9,212 nucleotides of DNA from JAHFJA01 sp964357385 (GCA_964357385.1 CAYHKW010000042.1:1-9212), one strand, 5' to 3'. Numbered from the stretch's first letter, positions 1-6,460 are shown. Translations and numbers: made by a program. Notes: generated by a model from the letters alone, not told the origin.

Positions 1-685
1 GCTTTTACGCCGCCCACCAGGACGCGAAGCATATCCCGGTGATGTGTTTTATCTCCATTCCCGTTTGCTCGAACGCGCTGCACAGCTCAATAAAGAAAGC
101 GGCGGTGGCTCTATGACCGCACTTCCTATCATCGAAACCCAAGCAGGGGACGTGTCTGCATATATTCCGACCAACGTGATTTCCATCACTGATGGTCAGA
201 TTTATTTGGAAGCAGATTTGTTTTACCAAGGTATCCGCCCTGCAGTAAACGTTGGTTTGTCGGTATCTCGTGTGGGATCAGCCGCACAGACCAAAGCAAT
301 GAAAAAAGTTGCGGGTAATATCCGTTTGAACCTCGCTCAATATCGCGAACTCGCTGCATTTGCACAGTTTGGTTCTGATCTTGATGAAGAAACAAAACAG
401 CGTCTTGAACGGGGAAAGCGCGTGACGGAAGGATTGAAGCAAGGACAATTTGTCCCTATGTCAGTTGCGCAACAAGTTATCGCACTGTATTCCGTAGTAA
501 ATGGCTATGCTGACAGTGTTCCGGTTGCTCGCATTCAGGAATTTGAAAAAGGACTTCTTGAATATATTTCAACCGTGAAGAAAGATATTGAGACGGCAAT
601 TACGGAATCAAAAGCAGTAACCCCAGAAACAGAAGAATTGTTGAAAGCGGCCTTGGAAGAATATAAGGGTATGTTTAACGCATAA
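1..685 (+). CDS. atpA: F1Fo ATP synthase subunit alpha, C-terminal part (5' truncated by window)
   Basis: This is the non-catalytic alpha subunit of the F1 head, which alternates with beta in the alpha3beta3 ring. The reading frame is open from base 2, so the gene starts upstream of the window; the first ATG at 44 is internal. The first residues read LLRRPPGREAYPGDVFYLHS, the strongly conserved alpha stretch. It is followed by SRLLERAAQL, then ETQAGDVSAYIPTNVISITDGQIYLE, and SVSRVGSAAQTKAMKKVAG, which carries the alpha 'arginine finger' region (SRVGSAAQ). The alpha-helical C-terminal domain is complete and ends with TAA at 683-685. About 227 residues are visible of a family length near 500. 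The atpG start lies 3 nt after the stop, so the two are co-transcribed. Identification is certain from these motifs. Confidence 0.98.
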   Translation, partial: LLRRPPGREAYPGDVFYLHSRLLERAAQLNKESGGGSMTALPIIETQAGDVSAYIPTNVISITDGQIYLEADLFYQGIRPAVNVGLSVSRVGSAAQTKAMKKVAGNIRLNLAQYRELAAFAQFGSDLDEETKQRLERGKRVTEGLKQGQFVPMSVAQQVIALYSVVNGYADSVPVARIQEFEKGLLEYISTVKKDIETAITESKAVTPETEELLKAALEEYKGMFNA

Positions 686-688
686 GAT

Positions 689-1561
689 ATGGCAAAAGGC
701 ACCCTCGACCTGAAACGAAAAATGAAATCCGTGGCAAACACCAAAAAGGTGACCAAAGCCATGGAGATGGTGTCGGGTGCCAAAATGCGCAAAGCAACCG
801 TGTCAGTGCTCTCCACGCGCCCCTACAGCCATGCTGCATGGCAAGTGTTGAACTCGCTTCCCGTCATATCGCATCCGTTTTTTGAAGTACGCAATGAAGG
901 TACAACCGCTTTGATTGTGATTAGTTCAAATCGCGGGTTGTGTGGTTCATTTAACAACAACGTTGCTCAACAAGCATTGCGTACGGTGAAAGCGAATTCC
1001 GATGTCGACGTATACACATTCGGGAAAAAAGCGCGTGAAACATTGTCGTCAGCAGGTGTCGCTATCGCAGGTGATTTTGAAAAGTTTGATATCACGCGAT
1101 CAATCGAAGATATTATTGCTCTTGCATACGTTGTCCTTCAAGGATTTCTTGAGAAAAAATATAACCGCGTAGAAATGGTCTACACTGATTTTATTTCACC
1201 CCTCAAGCAGGTAGTGAGAAGTATCCCACTATTGCCATTTGTTCGCGATATTGATACAAACCTCGGAGAGGTGGGGGAAGCAACATCGGAACGCTCATCA
1301 TCTCGCGATATCGTGTTTGAACCATCCGTTTCAGACGTGTTGGATCATATCATCCCGCGCATTATCGAAACAAAAGTGTTCCAGGCAGTTTTGGAATCAG
1401 AAGCGTCTGAACATAGCGCCCGTATGTTGGCTATGAAAAATGCTTCTGAGGCCGCAACTGATTTGATGTATGCCCTCAATCGATCTTACAATCAGGCTCG
1501 CCAGGCAGCGATCACGCAAGAAATTGCCGAAATCTCCGCCGGACGTGCGGCATTAGAATAA
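689..1561 (+). CDS. atpG: F1Fo ATP synthase subunit gamma
   Basis: Gamma is the central rotary shaft that couples Fo rotation to catalysis in the alpha3beta3 head. The 290-aa product is of normal length. The N-terminal helix LDLKRKMKSVANTKKVTKAMEMVSGAKMRKA (residues about 5-35, quoted in part: KRKMKSV, KKVTKAMEMVS) is the diagnostic shaft helix. The middle has the Rossmann-like domain with SSNRGLCGSFN (about 79-89). The C-terminal helix ends with the family signature MKNASEAATDLM...LNRSYNQARQAAITQEIAEI. The start at 689 is 3 nt after the atpA stop; no good Shine-Dalgarno is close (AAGGG lies about 20 nt upstream), so translational coupling to atpA is likely. The atpD start follows 10 nt after the stop. 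Nothing is missing or broken. Confidence 0.98.
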   Translation: MAKGTLDLKRKMKSVANTKKVTKAMEMVSGAKMRKATVSVLSTRPYSHAAWQVLNSLPVISHPFFEVRNEGTTALIVISSNRGLCGSFNNNVAQQALRTVKANSDVDVYTFGKKARETLSSAGVAIAGDFEKFDITRSIEDIIALAYVVLQGFLEKKYNRVEMVYTDFISPLKQVVRSIPLLPFVRDIDTNLGEVGEATSERSSSRDIVFEPSVSDVLDHIIPRIIETKVFQAVLESEASEHSARMLAMKNASEAATDLMYALNRSYNQARQAAITQEIAEISAGRAALE

Positions 1562-1571
1562 TTTTCTCTCT

Positions 1572-2942
1572 ATGAATAAAGGAATCATTACACAAATTAT
1601 CGGACCGGTTGTTGACGTATCATTTGAAGGCGCACTGCCGGCAATGTACGAAGCACTTGAAGTAAAAAATGGCAGTACACGCCTTGTTCTTGAAGTACAA
1701 CAACACGTGGGTGGAAATGTTGTCCGCAGTGTTGCTATGGGACCAACCGACGGTTTGCAGCGAAGCAGCGAAGTCATCGCGACGGGCGCACCGATTTCTG
1801 TTCCTGTCGGAAAGCCGACACTGGGTCGTATGTTTAACGTATTAGGAGAAACCATCGACGGTAAAGATGAATTACCAAAAGACGGTAGTAAAAAATACCC
1901 GATCCATCGGGGTGCACCTGCCTTTATCGAGCAATCAACAAAGACAGAAGTGTTTGAAACCGGTATCAAAGTTATTGACCTTATTTGTCCGTTCGTTAAA
2001 GGTGGAAAAGTTGGTTTGTTTGGTGGTGCAGGGGTTGGAAAGACGGTTATCATCATGGAACTGATTCGTAACATCGCAGCTGAACACGGTGGTGTGTCAG
2101 TGTTCGCTGGTGTTGGTGAACGTACTCGTGAAGGAAATGACCTATACCATGAAATGAAAGATTCAGGCGTGCTTGATAAGACAACACTGGTGTTTGGTCA
2201 GATGAGCGAACCACCAGGAGCACGCGCACGTGTTGCACTTTCTGGTTTGACCATGGCGGAATATTTCCGTGATGAACAAAATCAGGACGTACTCTTTTTC
2301 GTCGATAACATTTTCCGTTTTACCCAGGCAGGATCTGAAGTATCAGCGCTTCTTGGTCGTATCCCTTCTGCGGTAGGATACCAGCCGACTCTTGCAACAG
2401 AAATGGGTGCGCTTCAAGAGCGTATTACTTCAACGACCAAAGGCTCAATTACTTCGGTACAGGCAGTATACGTACCAGCAGACGACCTTACTGACCCGGC
2501 TCCGGCAACGACGTTTGGTCACCTTGACTCGACCGTGGTGCTTTCCCGTAGCTTTGCAGAACTTGGTATTTATCCGGCAGTTGACCCGCTTGACTCAAGC
2601 TCGACCATTCTTGATCCACAAATCGTGGGCGAGGAACATTATAAGGTTGCGCGCGATATGCAGCGCGTATTGCAGCGATACAAAGACTTGCAGGATATCA
2701 TTGCAATTCTTGGTATGGATGAACTTTCCGATGAGGACAAAGTCACGGTTGCTCGTGCCCGTAAGATCCAGCGTTTCTTGTCACAGCCGTTCTTCGTAGC
2801 AGAACAGTTCACCAGCAATCCAGGAAAGTACGTCCCGCTTTCAGAAACGATTCGTGGTTTCCGTGAAATCCTTGATGGTAAGCATGATGACAAAGGTGAA
2901 AACGCGTTTTATATGAAAGGGGGAATCGACGAGGTCGTTTAG
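1572..2942 (+). CDS. atpD: F1Fo ATP synthase subunit beta
   Basis: Beta is the catalytic subunit that makes or hydrolyses ATP in the F1 head. The 456-aa product starts with the beta-barrel domain (GIITQIIGPVVDVSF). It carries the Walker A loop GGAGVGKT at residues 151-158, the catalytic glutamate in GERTREGNDLYHEM (Glu about 183), the Walker B/DELSEED region as LFFVDNIFRFTQAGSEVSALLGRIPSA (in part) and DELSDEDKVTVARARK near the C-terminus. The C-terminus stops soon after the usual FYM-hydrophobic-GxI-E-V segment, so it is only around ten residues shorter than many homologues and should be functional. There is no Shine-Dalgarno; the pyrimidine tract TTTTCTCTCT touches the ATG. The inverted-repeat element starts 6 nt after the TAG stop and separates it from atpC. 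Confidence 0.98.
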   Translation: MNKGIITQIIGPVVDVSFEGALPAMYEALEVKNGSTRLVLEVQQHVGGNVVRSVAMGPTDGLQRSSEVIATGAPISVPVGKPTLGRMFNVLGETIDGKDELPKDGSKKYPIHRGAPAFIEQSTKTEVFETGIKVIDLICPFVKGGKVGLFGGAGVGKTVIIMELIRNIAAEHGGVSVFAGVGERTREGNDLYHEMKDSGVLDKTTLVFGQMSEPPGARARVALSGLTMAEYFRDEQNQDVLFFVDNIFRFTQAGSEVSALLGRIPSAVGYQPTLATEMGALQERITSTTKGSITSVQAVYVPADDLTDPAPATTFGHLDSTVVLSRSFAELGIYPAVDPLDSSSTILDPQIVGEEHYKVARDMQRVLQRYKDLQDIIAILGMDELSDEDKVTVARARKIQRFLSQPFFVAEQFTSNPGKYVPLSETIRGFREILDGKHDDKGENAFYMKGGIDEVV

Positions 2943-2948
2943 CTGCGT

Positions 2949-3088
2949 GAGAGGGTTGGGGATTGTACTCTTCGGGTCGGGAAAATCCCCTGCGAGGATT
3001 TTCCCTTAGTCCTCGATCGCTCTCTCGCTTCGCTCGAACCATGCCCGCTCTCTGCGGAATCCCTCAGAATACAATCCCCAACCCTCTC
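2949..3088. repeat. 140-bp element bounded by perfect 19-bp inverted repeats, between atpD and atpC
   Basis: The left arm GAGAGGGTTGGGGATTGTA (2949-2967) is the exact reverse complement of the right arm TACAATCCCCAACCCTCTC (3070-3088). With three mismatches the arms extend inward to 2976 and 3061 (25 of 28 matching). The interior has a second perfect hairpin (2979-3005), a small CCGC/GCGG stem at 3045-3057, and a 12-nt mirror repeat CTCGCTTCGCTC at 3024-3035. The element has no coding potential of its own on the + strand. It could be a MITE-like or REP-like repeat that entered the operon, or a structured RNA between beta and epsilon. I see no clear target-site duplication at the edges. No T-tract follows the right arm, so it is not a classic intrinsic terminator. 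Confidence 0.85.
2979..3005 (+). other. Perfect 10-bp stem-loop inside the atpD-atpC element
   Basis: GGGAAAATCC (2979-2988) pairs exactly with GGATTTTCCC (2996-3005) around the 7-nt loop CCTGCGA. The sequence that follows (TTAGTCC) is not T-rich, so simple intrinsic termination on the + strand is unlikely. In an atpD-atpC transcript this hairpin would sit within the larger stem made by the 19-bp arms. It could act in mRNA processing or stability, which would help set the 3:1 beta to epsilon ratio; that role is inference. Confidence 0.7.
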
Positions 3089-3106
3089 TAGAATATTTAT
3101 CCCTCT

Positions 3107-3517
3107 ATGTCGTTACACATCTCCATCGTCAGCCCAGAACGTGAACTCTTTGCCGGTGAAGCTGATCAAATTAGCATGACCACGCAAGAAGGCGATATCA
3201 CTGTTCTTACGGGACACGTACCACTGGTAACCTTGCTCAAAGCAGGGGAGGTTTTGGTAAAACAAAAAGGGGAGACGATCCCTATGGTCGTGTCAGGAGG
3301 CTTTGCTCATATCGAACCCGATCGCGTGGTGGTACTTGCTGATACTGCGGAACGCGTCGAAGAAATCATCCTTGAACGCGCACAAGCAGCTCATGATCGT
3401 GCTCAGGAATTCCTTACTCGTGAAGGTGTTGATGAACGTGAGTATGCTGCTATGGCTGCCAAGCTTCAGAAAGAATTGGCACGCTTGAAGGTGGTTAGGA
3501 AGTATAGGAGAGGCTAA
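3107..3517 (+). CDS. atpC: F1Fo ATP synthase subunit epsilon
   Basis: Epsilon is the stalk subunit that binds gamma and the c-ring and regulates ATP hydrolysis. The 136-aa product has the N-terminal beta-sandwich, recognisable from HISIVSPERELFAGEADQISMTTQEGDITVLTGHVPLVTLLKAGEV (quoted in pieces: SPERELFAGEAD, GDITVLTGHVPLVTLLKAGEV) and SGGFAHIEPDRVVVLADTAE. A helical C-terminal hairpin follows (about residues 86-136), ending LARLKVVRKYRRG. Length and both domains are normal. No Shine-Dalgarno is present; the ATG is preceded directly by TTATCCCTCT. It is the last gene of the ATP synthase operon and lies 164 nt from atpD, an unusually wide gap here because of the inverted-repeat element. No clear terminator follows it. 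Confidence 0.97.
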   Translation: MSLHISIVSPERELFAGEADQISMTTQEGDITVLTGHVPLVTLLKAGEVLVKQKGETIPMVVSGGFAHIEPDRVVVLADTAERVEEIILERAQAAHDRAQEFLTREGVDEREYAAMAAKLQKELARLKVVRKYRRG

Positions 3518-3536
3518 TGAAATGGTAGATAAATTC

Positions 3537-3565
3537 TTGATGCACAGGTGTTCACGTGGTATATT
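3537..3565 (+). promoter_or_regulatory. Predicted sigma70-type promoter with extended -10
   Basis: A -35-like TTGATG (3537-3542) is separated by 17 nt from TATATT (3560-3565), which is preceded by TGG and so forms an extended -10 (TGnTATATT). Predicted transcription start is near 3572, giving a leader of about 17 nt for the gene at 3589. The spacer contains the perfect palindrome CACGTG (3553-3558), a possible operator. This separates the small-gene cluster from the ATP synthase operon. Confidence 0.6.
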
Positions 3566-3588
3566 GATTTGAGTTAAACGATATATTT

Positions 3589-3795
3589 ATGCCCATTATT
3601 TCCAAAATAGAAAAACTAGCTGAGGATGGCATTGAAAAAGATGCGTTTGTTGTCTCTTTTACTAATGGCGCTAAAGATCAGATTACAGACTTAAAGGAAT
3701 TCTTTGAGCAAAAGAGCGAACAAGAGCTTATTGAACTTGGTATTAGCCTTCTGCAAAGACTTAAGGAACAAGGAGGACAACAAAATCAAAGATGA
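3589..3795 (+). CDS. Hypothetical small protein (68 aa), first gene of a three-gene cluster
   Basis: I do not recognise this protein. It is acidic and charged, with no signal peptide or membrane segment. After a short N-terminal helix (IISKIEKLAEDGIEKDAF) there is a beta-like stretch (VVSFTNGAKDQITDL), then an amphipathic helix rich in Glu, Gln and Leu (residues about 36-68) that could form a coiled coil. The start is supported by the promoter only about 25 nt upstream. It ends with TGA at 3793-3795; the next gene is in another frame, so readthrough is not implied. An AGGAGG near its 3' end (3771-3776) may serve the following gene. The three-gene arrangement with membrane proteins downstream suggests a shared function, which I cannot name. 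Confidence 0.7.
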   Translation: MPIISKIEKLAEDGIEKDAFVVSFTNGAKDQITDLKEFFEQKSEQELIELGISLLQRLKEQGGQQNQR

Positions 3796-3796
3796 T

Positions 3797-4066
3797 ATGG
3801 ATGAAAAAGACAAAATCTCATCTGCAAAGGCTGAGAAGATTTATCAATCCTTAATTCATCACGAAGATACCCGTCAGTATTTTCTGAAATTAATGTGTGA
3901 GTACGCTGACTCGGTTCCTTTTATGAAAAAAGTAAAGGAGTATGCGGGAGAAGAAATGGACAAAAGAGTTTTTAGAAGTTTCAAATATTGGGGCGGTGTT
4001 GTTGGTACGGCCATCGTTACTAGTGGGATAGGTGTACTTTTAACATATTTGTTTACAAAAAAGTAA
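3797..4066 (+). CDS. Hypothetical tail-anchored small membrane protein (89 aa)
   Basis: The protein is not recognised. It has a charged, mainly helical cytoplasmic part (residues 1-65: MDEKDKISSAKAEKIY..., with an F/Y-rich middle LIHHEDTRQYFLKLM) and one C-terminal transmembrane helix GGVVGTAIVTSGIGVLLTYLF followed by TKK. That is the layout of a tail-anchored membrane protein. I chose the ATG at 3797, 1 nt after the upstream stop, because the frame's earlier ATG at 3704 lies inside the upstream gene. AGGAGG at 3771-3776 is about 20 nt away, longer than optimal, so coupling by re-initiation is plausible. The next gene starts 2 nt after the stop. Confidence 0.65.
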   Translation: MDEKDKISSAKAEKIYQSLIHHEDTRQYFLKLMCEYADSVPFMKKVKEYAGEEMDKRVFRSFKYWGGVVGTAIVTSGIGVLLTYLFTKK

Positions 4067-4068
4067 AT

Positions 4069-4257
4069 ATGAAAATATATAATATAAACAAATGGCAACT
4101 TTTAACACTGTGGGTGTTGATTGTTGTACTTTTTTTAACTGGTTTTATTTCTGGTGAAGATGCCTTTGTTTATCCTATTATAACTATTTTTGTTTTCCCT
4201 ATCCTCGGAGTGTTCTATACCATTGGATGGGTTACTAACCATAAAAAGAACAAATAA
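4069..4257 (+). CDS. Hypothetical small membrane protein with two transmembrane helices (62 aa)
   Basis: The protein is almost entirely hydrophobic, with two predicted helices: about residues 9-27 (WQLLTLWVLIVVLFLTGFI) and 34-55 (VYPIITIFVFPILGVFYTIGWV), joined by the acidic turn SGEDAF and ending in a basic tail HKKNK. I recognise no family. Its start is 2 nt after the preceding stop, so it is part of the same cluster. Codon use is strongly AT-rich compared with the ATP synthase genes. A short hydrophobic protein beside a tail-anchored one could be a membrane toxin, holin-like or scaffold component, but nothing decides this. Confidence 0.6.
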   Translation: MKIYNINKWQLLTLWVLIVVLFLTGFISGEDAFVYPIITIFVFPILGVFYTIGWVTNHKKNK

Positions 4258-4370
4258 GATTAAGCACTTTCGGTAAGGCCCCTTAGACAGAGCGCTGATT
4301 TATCTTGTGATTTAGTTTTTAGTGATCATCTACGAATGACTTGATAAGATTGACTTAGAATAACTTCCTT
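4258..4370. other. Intergenic region without a recognisable signal
   Basis: The gap between the small-gene cluster and the Mrr-like gene is AT-rich. I see no convincing terminator. TAGAAT at 4356-4361 matches a -10 box at five of six positions but has no good -35 at normal spacing. If it is used, transcription would start only a few nt before the ATG at 4371 and the mRNA would be nearly leaderless. Confidence 0.4.
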
Positions 4371-5279
4371 ATGGATGAGAGGACGTCGAAAGAGAAAGGC
4401 GATTTGCTTGAAGAAATAGTGAAAAATCTTTGTTCTGGTTTTGAGCATTCAAAAGTTACTCGAGATGTGAAGATGGAAGGTAAATCTGGTATAGAACGCC
4501 AGATAGATGTTTTAATTGAAGCACGACACAAATCATTTGACATAAAGATTATCGTTGAGGCAAAAAATTATTCTAAAAAAGTTGGAGTAGAAAAAGTGGA
4601 GTCTTTGAAAACAAAACTTATTGATGTGGGCGGAAATTTAGGTGTTATAGTGTGCCCGCTTGGTTTTACTAAGGGAGCGCTTAATGTAGCTACACTACAC
4701 GACATTCAACTCTTTCAAGTTTTTGATCATAAGCTAGGTAATACAACAGAATTTATTCCGCTACGGTATATTGTTCCTTCAATGAAGAATTTTTCTTTGC
4801 AAATTGAGCATGGCTCAAGTGGCGGCGGCACCTTCGAGTTGCCGACTGATACAAAAAAGTGGAGATTCCACATAGGAGATAAAATATTCGATCAATATGA
4901 GCTTCTTGCTTATGCTTGGAACCAAGAAATGTTTCCACAAGATGAAGGAGAGCAAGTTGTTGATTTTGGAGTTGTTAAAATCAGCACGGTCGAAGATTCA
5001 AAGATTTTTTTCTATCTAGAATTTAAAGCGAACGTTTTTATATATTGCGATTTTTATCTTAAACTTTTTCCGGCCTCCTTTATGAGAAATGTTAAATCTG
5101 GAAGAGGAAACCATCAGCTTTTTATTGATGCTTACTCAAAAAAAGAAGACATGCTTAAAAATGGTTGGCAATGTTTTGACACAAAGGAAGAAATGGAAAC
5201 TGCAGCCGCAGTACACGATACTTCAAAAGATATTAAAGGACTGACTACAATTGCAAGCTACACCATTGAGGTAAATTAA
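4371..5279 (+). CDS. Mrr-like restriction endonuclease (PD-(D/E)xK fold) with unknown C-terminal domain
   Basis: This is probably a type IV-style or orphan nuclease acting on DNA. The N-terminal 120 residues carry the PD-(D/E)xK core: Glu14 in helix one (KGDLLEEIVKNL), catalytic Asp46 in RQIDVLIE, and Glu63-x-Lys65 in IIVEAKNY. After this comes the Mrr-like stretch KVESLKTKLIDVGGNLGVIV and GFTKGALNVA, as in families that end the core with 'TxxGFTxxA'. The remaining ~180 residues are not recognised and may bind DNA or a partner. No methyltransferase is adjacent, which fits a modification-dependent or solitary nuclease. Base composition is distinctly more AT-rich than in the ATP synthase genes, consistent with horizontal gain. 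No Shine-Dalgarno: TAACTTCCTT precedes the ATG directly. The nuclease fold is well supported; the target is unknown. Confidence 0.8.
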   Translation: MDERTSKEKGDLLEEIVKNLCSGFEHSKVTRDVKMEGKSGIERQIDVLIEARHKSFDIKIIVEAKNYSKKVGVEKVESLKTKLIDVGGNLGVIVCPLGFTKGALNVATLHDIQLFQVFDHKLGNTTEFIPLRYIVPSMKNFSLQIEHGSSGGGTFELPTDTKKWRFHIGDKIFDQYELLAYAWNQEMFPQDEGEQVVDFGVVKISTVEDSKIFFYLEFKANVFIYCDFYLKLFPASFMRNVKSGRGNHQLFIDAYSKKEDMLKNGWQCFDTKEEMETAAAVHDTSKDIKGLTTIASYTIEVN

Positions 5280-5315
5280 AGAACGTGACTCTATTTCGTT
5301 AAGGTCTCTCATAGA

Positions 5316-5615
5316 ATGTTAAAGACAAACCACATGTCCTCCCCACAAACCCTCATCCTCATCTGCGGCCTCCCCGGAAGCGGGAAAACAACCCTCGCTG
5401 CCGCACTTTCAAAAAAGTTAGGATTGGTGTGTCTTCATAAGGACAGTATAAAAGAAAGTCTGTATGACTCGATGGGGTTTTCGACGTTGGATGATAGCAG
5501 GAAGTTGGGGCCGATTTCCGTACGGCTTTTGTATGACCTTGCCGACGAGCAATTAGGGCGAGGGGTGAGTATTATTCTTGAAGCGGTTTACTCTTTCCCC
5601 ACCATGCGGATATAG
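5316..5615 (+). pseudogene. Truncated P-loop kinase / AAA_33-type ATPase fragment
   Basis: The fragment begins with a clear P-loop: TLILICGLPGSGKTTLAAALSKKLG, with the Walker A GLPGSGKT at residues 18-25. It continues HKDSIKESLYD and RLLYDLADEQLGRGVSIILEAVYSF, which resembles AAA_33/zeta-toxin-like small-molecule kinases up to the second beta strand with its acidic residue. Complete relatives run to roughly 150-180 aa; here the frame ends after 99 aa, and the last residues (PTMRI) are read from DNA that encodes the C-terminus of fic on the other strand. The lid and C-terminal half are therefore missing. The true start may be the ATG at 5334, just before SSPQTLILI. The sequence around the P-loop is C-rich, unlike the preceding gene. 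It is most likely a remnant cut by a rearrangement at about 5590, though a short expressed product cannot be excluded. Confidence 0.7.
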
Positions 5616-6319
5616 TCCTTCATATTTTCTTTTAACACTTCTTGGAAGAAGACAACAAAGGTTTTTTCATTGTTTGAAGAGTGCAGCGCTGCTAAGTATT
5701 TGGCGCGAAGGACGACTGGTATGATTACCAAAGGATAGCCTGCCGACATGAGGATGAGGTTTGAAAGCACGCGAGCGAGGCGTCCATTGCCGTCAGTGAA
5801 GGGATGGATTTTTACAAAGCGATAGTGGGCTTGGGCGGCGAGAATCGCAGGGTTTATTTTTTTTTGCGTCTCAAGCCACGCAAAAAACTCTTTCATGCGG
5901 CCAGGAATTTCTTTAGCAGGCGGGGGTAGTTGTTCTTCGCCAGTAATATATACCTGAATTTTGCGGTAGGTGCCGGCGGTTGCGTCGTCAATTTCTTTGA
6001 TAAGAGTTTTATGAAGTTTCTTTACCAAGCTTTCTGTGATGGGGGTCTTTTTTTGAACAATAGCGATAAGGCGTTCGACGATTTCTTTGTGGTTTGTTGC
6101 TTCTAGGATTTCTCTCAGAGGATGTCCTCCGACCGTGATACCATCCTCGACAACTAATTTTGTTTCTCCTAATGACAAAGTATTGCCCTCGAGCGCGTTG
6201 GAGTGGTAGGTATAGGTAACCAGATACCATTTATGCAGTTCAGCGAGTTCTGAAGTGGTAAGGGGGCGGAGATGATCAATCTTCTTTTTAAGTTCTTTGA
6301 TGTCTTGAAGGAGTGTCAT
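5588..6319 (-). CDS. Fic-family protein AMP-transferase with N-terminal autoinhibitory motif (class II)
   Basis: Fic enzymes transfer AMP (or another nucleotide group) from a nucleotide to a hydroxyl side chain of a target protein. The 243-aa product has the full catalytic motif HPFTDGNGRLAR (residues 172-183), with catalytic His172. The inhibitory helix motif (S/T)xxxE(G/N) is present as SNALEGN (40-46), placing it in the class with the inhibitor in the N-terminus of the same chain. The frame could start at a TTG at 6367, but that TTG forms the -35 box (TTGATT) of a strong promoter, so I chose the ATG at 6319. No Shine-Dalgarno; AACCCCTCCT lies directly against the ATG. The stop codon overlaps the truncated kinase fragment tail-to-tail by 28 bp. 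With no obvious antitoxin gene needed, it may act as a regulatory or toxin-like enzyme. The family call is secure; the target is unknown. Confidence 0.93.
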   Translation of the reverse strand: MTLLQDIKELKKKIDHLRPLTTSELAELHKWYLVTYTYHSNALEGNTLSLGETKLVVEDGITVGGHPLREILEATNHKEIVERLIAIVQKKTPITESLVKKLHKTLIKEIDDATAGTYRKIQVYITGEEQLPPPAKEIPGRMKEFFAWLETQKKINPAILAAQAHYRFVKIHPFTDGNGRLARVLSNLILMSAGYPLVIIPVVLRAKYLAALHSSNNEKTFVVFFQEVLKENMKDYIRMVGKE

Positions 6320-6338
6320 AGGAGGGGTTAATAAAGGA

Positions 6339-6367
6339 ATTATAGCATTGTCAGATGGTAAAATCAA
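6339..6367 (-). promoter_or_regulatory. Predicted promoter of fic
   Basis: Read on the - strand, TTGATT (6367-6362) is followed after 17 nt by a perfect TATAAT (6344-6339). TGC stands immediately before it, making an extended -10. Transcription would begin near 6332, about 13 nt before the ATG at 6319. This decides the fic start: the longer TTG start would lie at the -35 box, upstream of the transcript. Confidence 0.7.
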
Positions 6368-6408
6368 CCATTAAAACTTCTATTTTCACCATGATTCAGG
6401 GCCTGGTG

Positions 6409-6437
6409 TTGACCAACTACTCCAATCATACTAGACT
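6409..6437 (+). promoter_or_regulatory. Possible promoter of the I9-like gene
   Basis: TTGACC (6409-6414) and TAGACT (6432-6437) are 17 nt apart. The -10 is weak (four of six). The -10 box is also the left half of a 6-bp stem TAGACT/AGTCTA (6432-6437 and 6444-6449) with loop GTTGGT, whose loop is complementary to ACCAAC at 6412-6417. The signal is divergent from the fic promoter, about 40 bp away, so shared control is possible. Confidence 0.4.
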
Positions 6438-6460
6438 GTTGGTAGTCTATTTTGAATATC

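Noticed and set aside
2860..2942. Truncated C-terminus of beta as a functional defect
   Set aside because: Only a variable tail of about ten residues is absent; all catalytic and DELSEED-like segments are present.
2809..3042. Minus-strand open frame over the end of atpD and the inverted-repeat element
   Set aside because: It overlaps conserved atpD sequence, its product is low-complexity and Arg/Pro-rich, and no promoter or family is seen.
2943..3095. A target-site duplication around the inverted-repeat element
   Set aside because: TAG occurs on both sides but is not adjacent to the left arm and includes the atpD stop; no convincing direct repeat abuts both arms.
3793..3795. TGA recoded to glycine, as in some CPR lineages
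   Set aside because: The next gene is in a different frame and no conserved gene in the window needs TGA readthrough.
3704..3796. Upstream extension of the 89-aa gene inside the preceding gene
   Set aside because: It would overlap nearly half of the upstream 68-aa gene; the ATG at 3797 gives a packed arrangement like the rest of the cluster.
6320..6367. A longer fic start at the TTG (6367) adding 16 residues
   Set aside because: The TTG is part of the -35 box of a strong 17-nt-spaced TATAAT promoter, so it would lie upstream of the transcript; the extra residues are not family-like.
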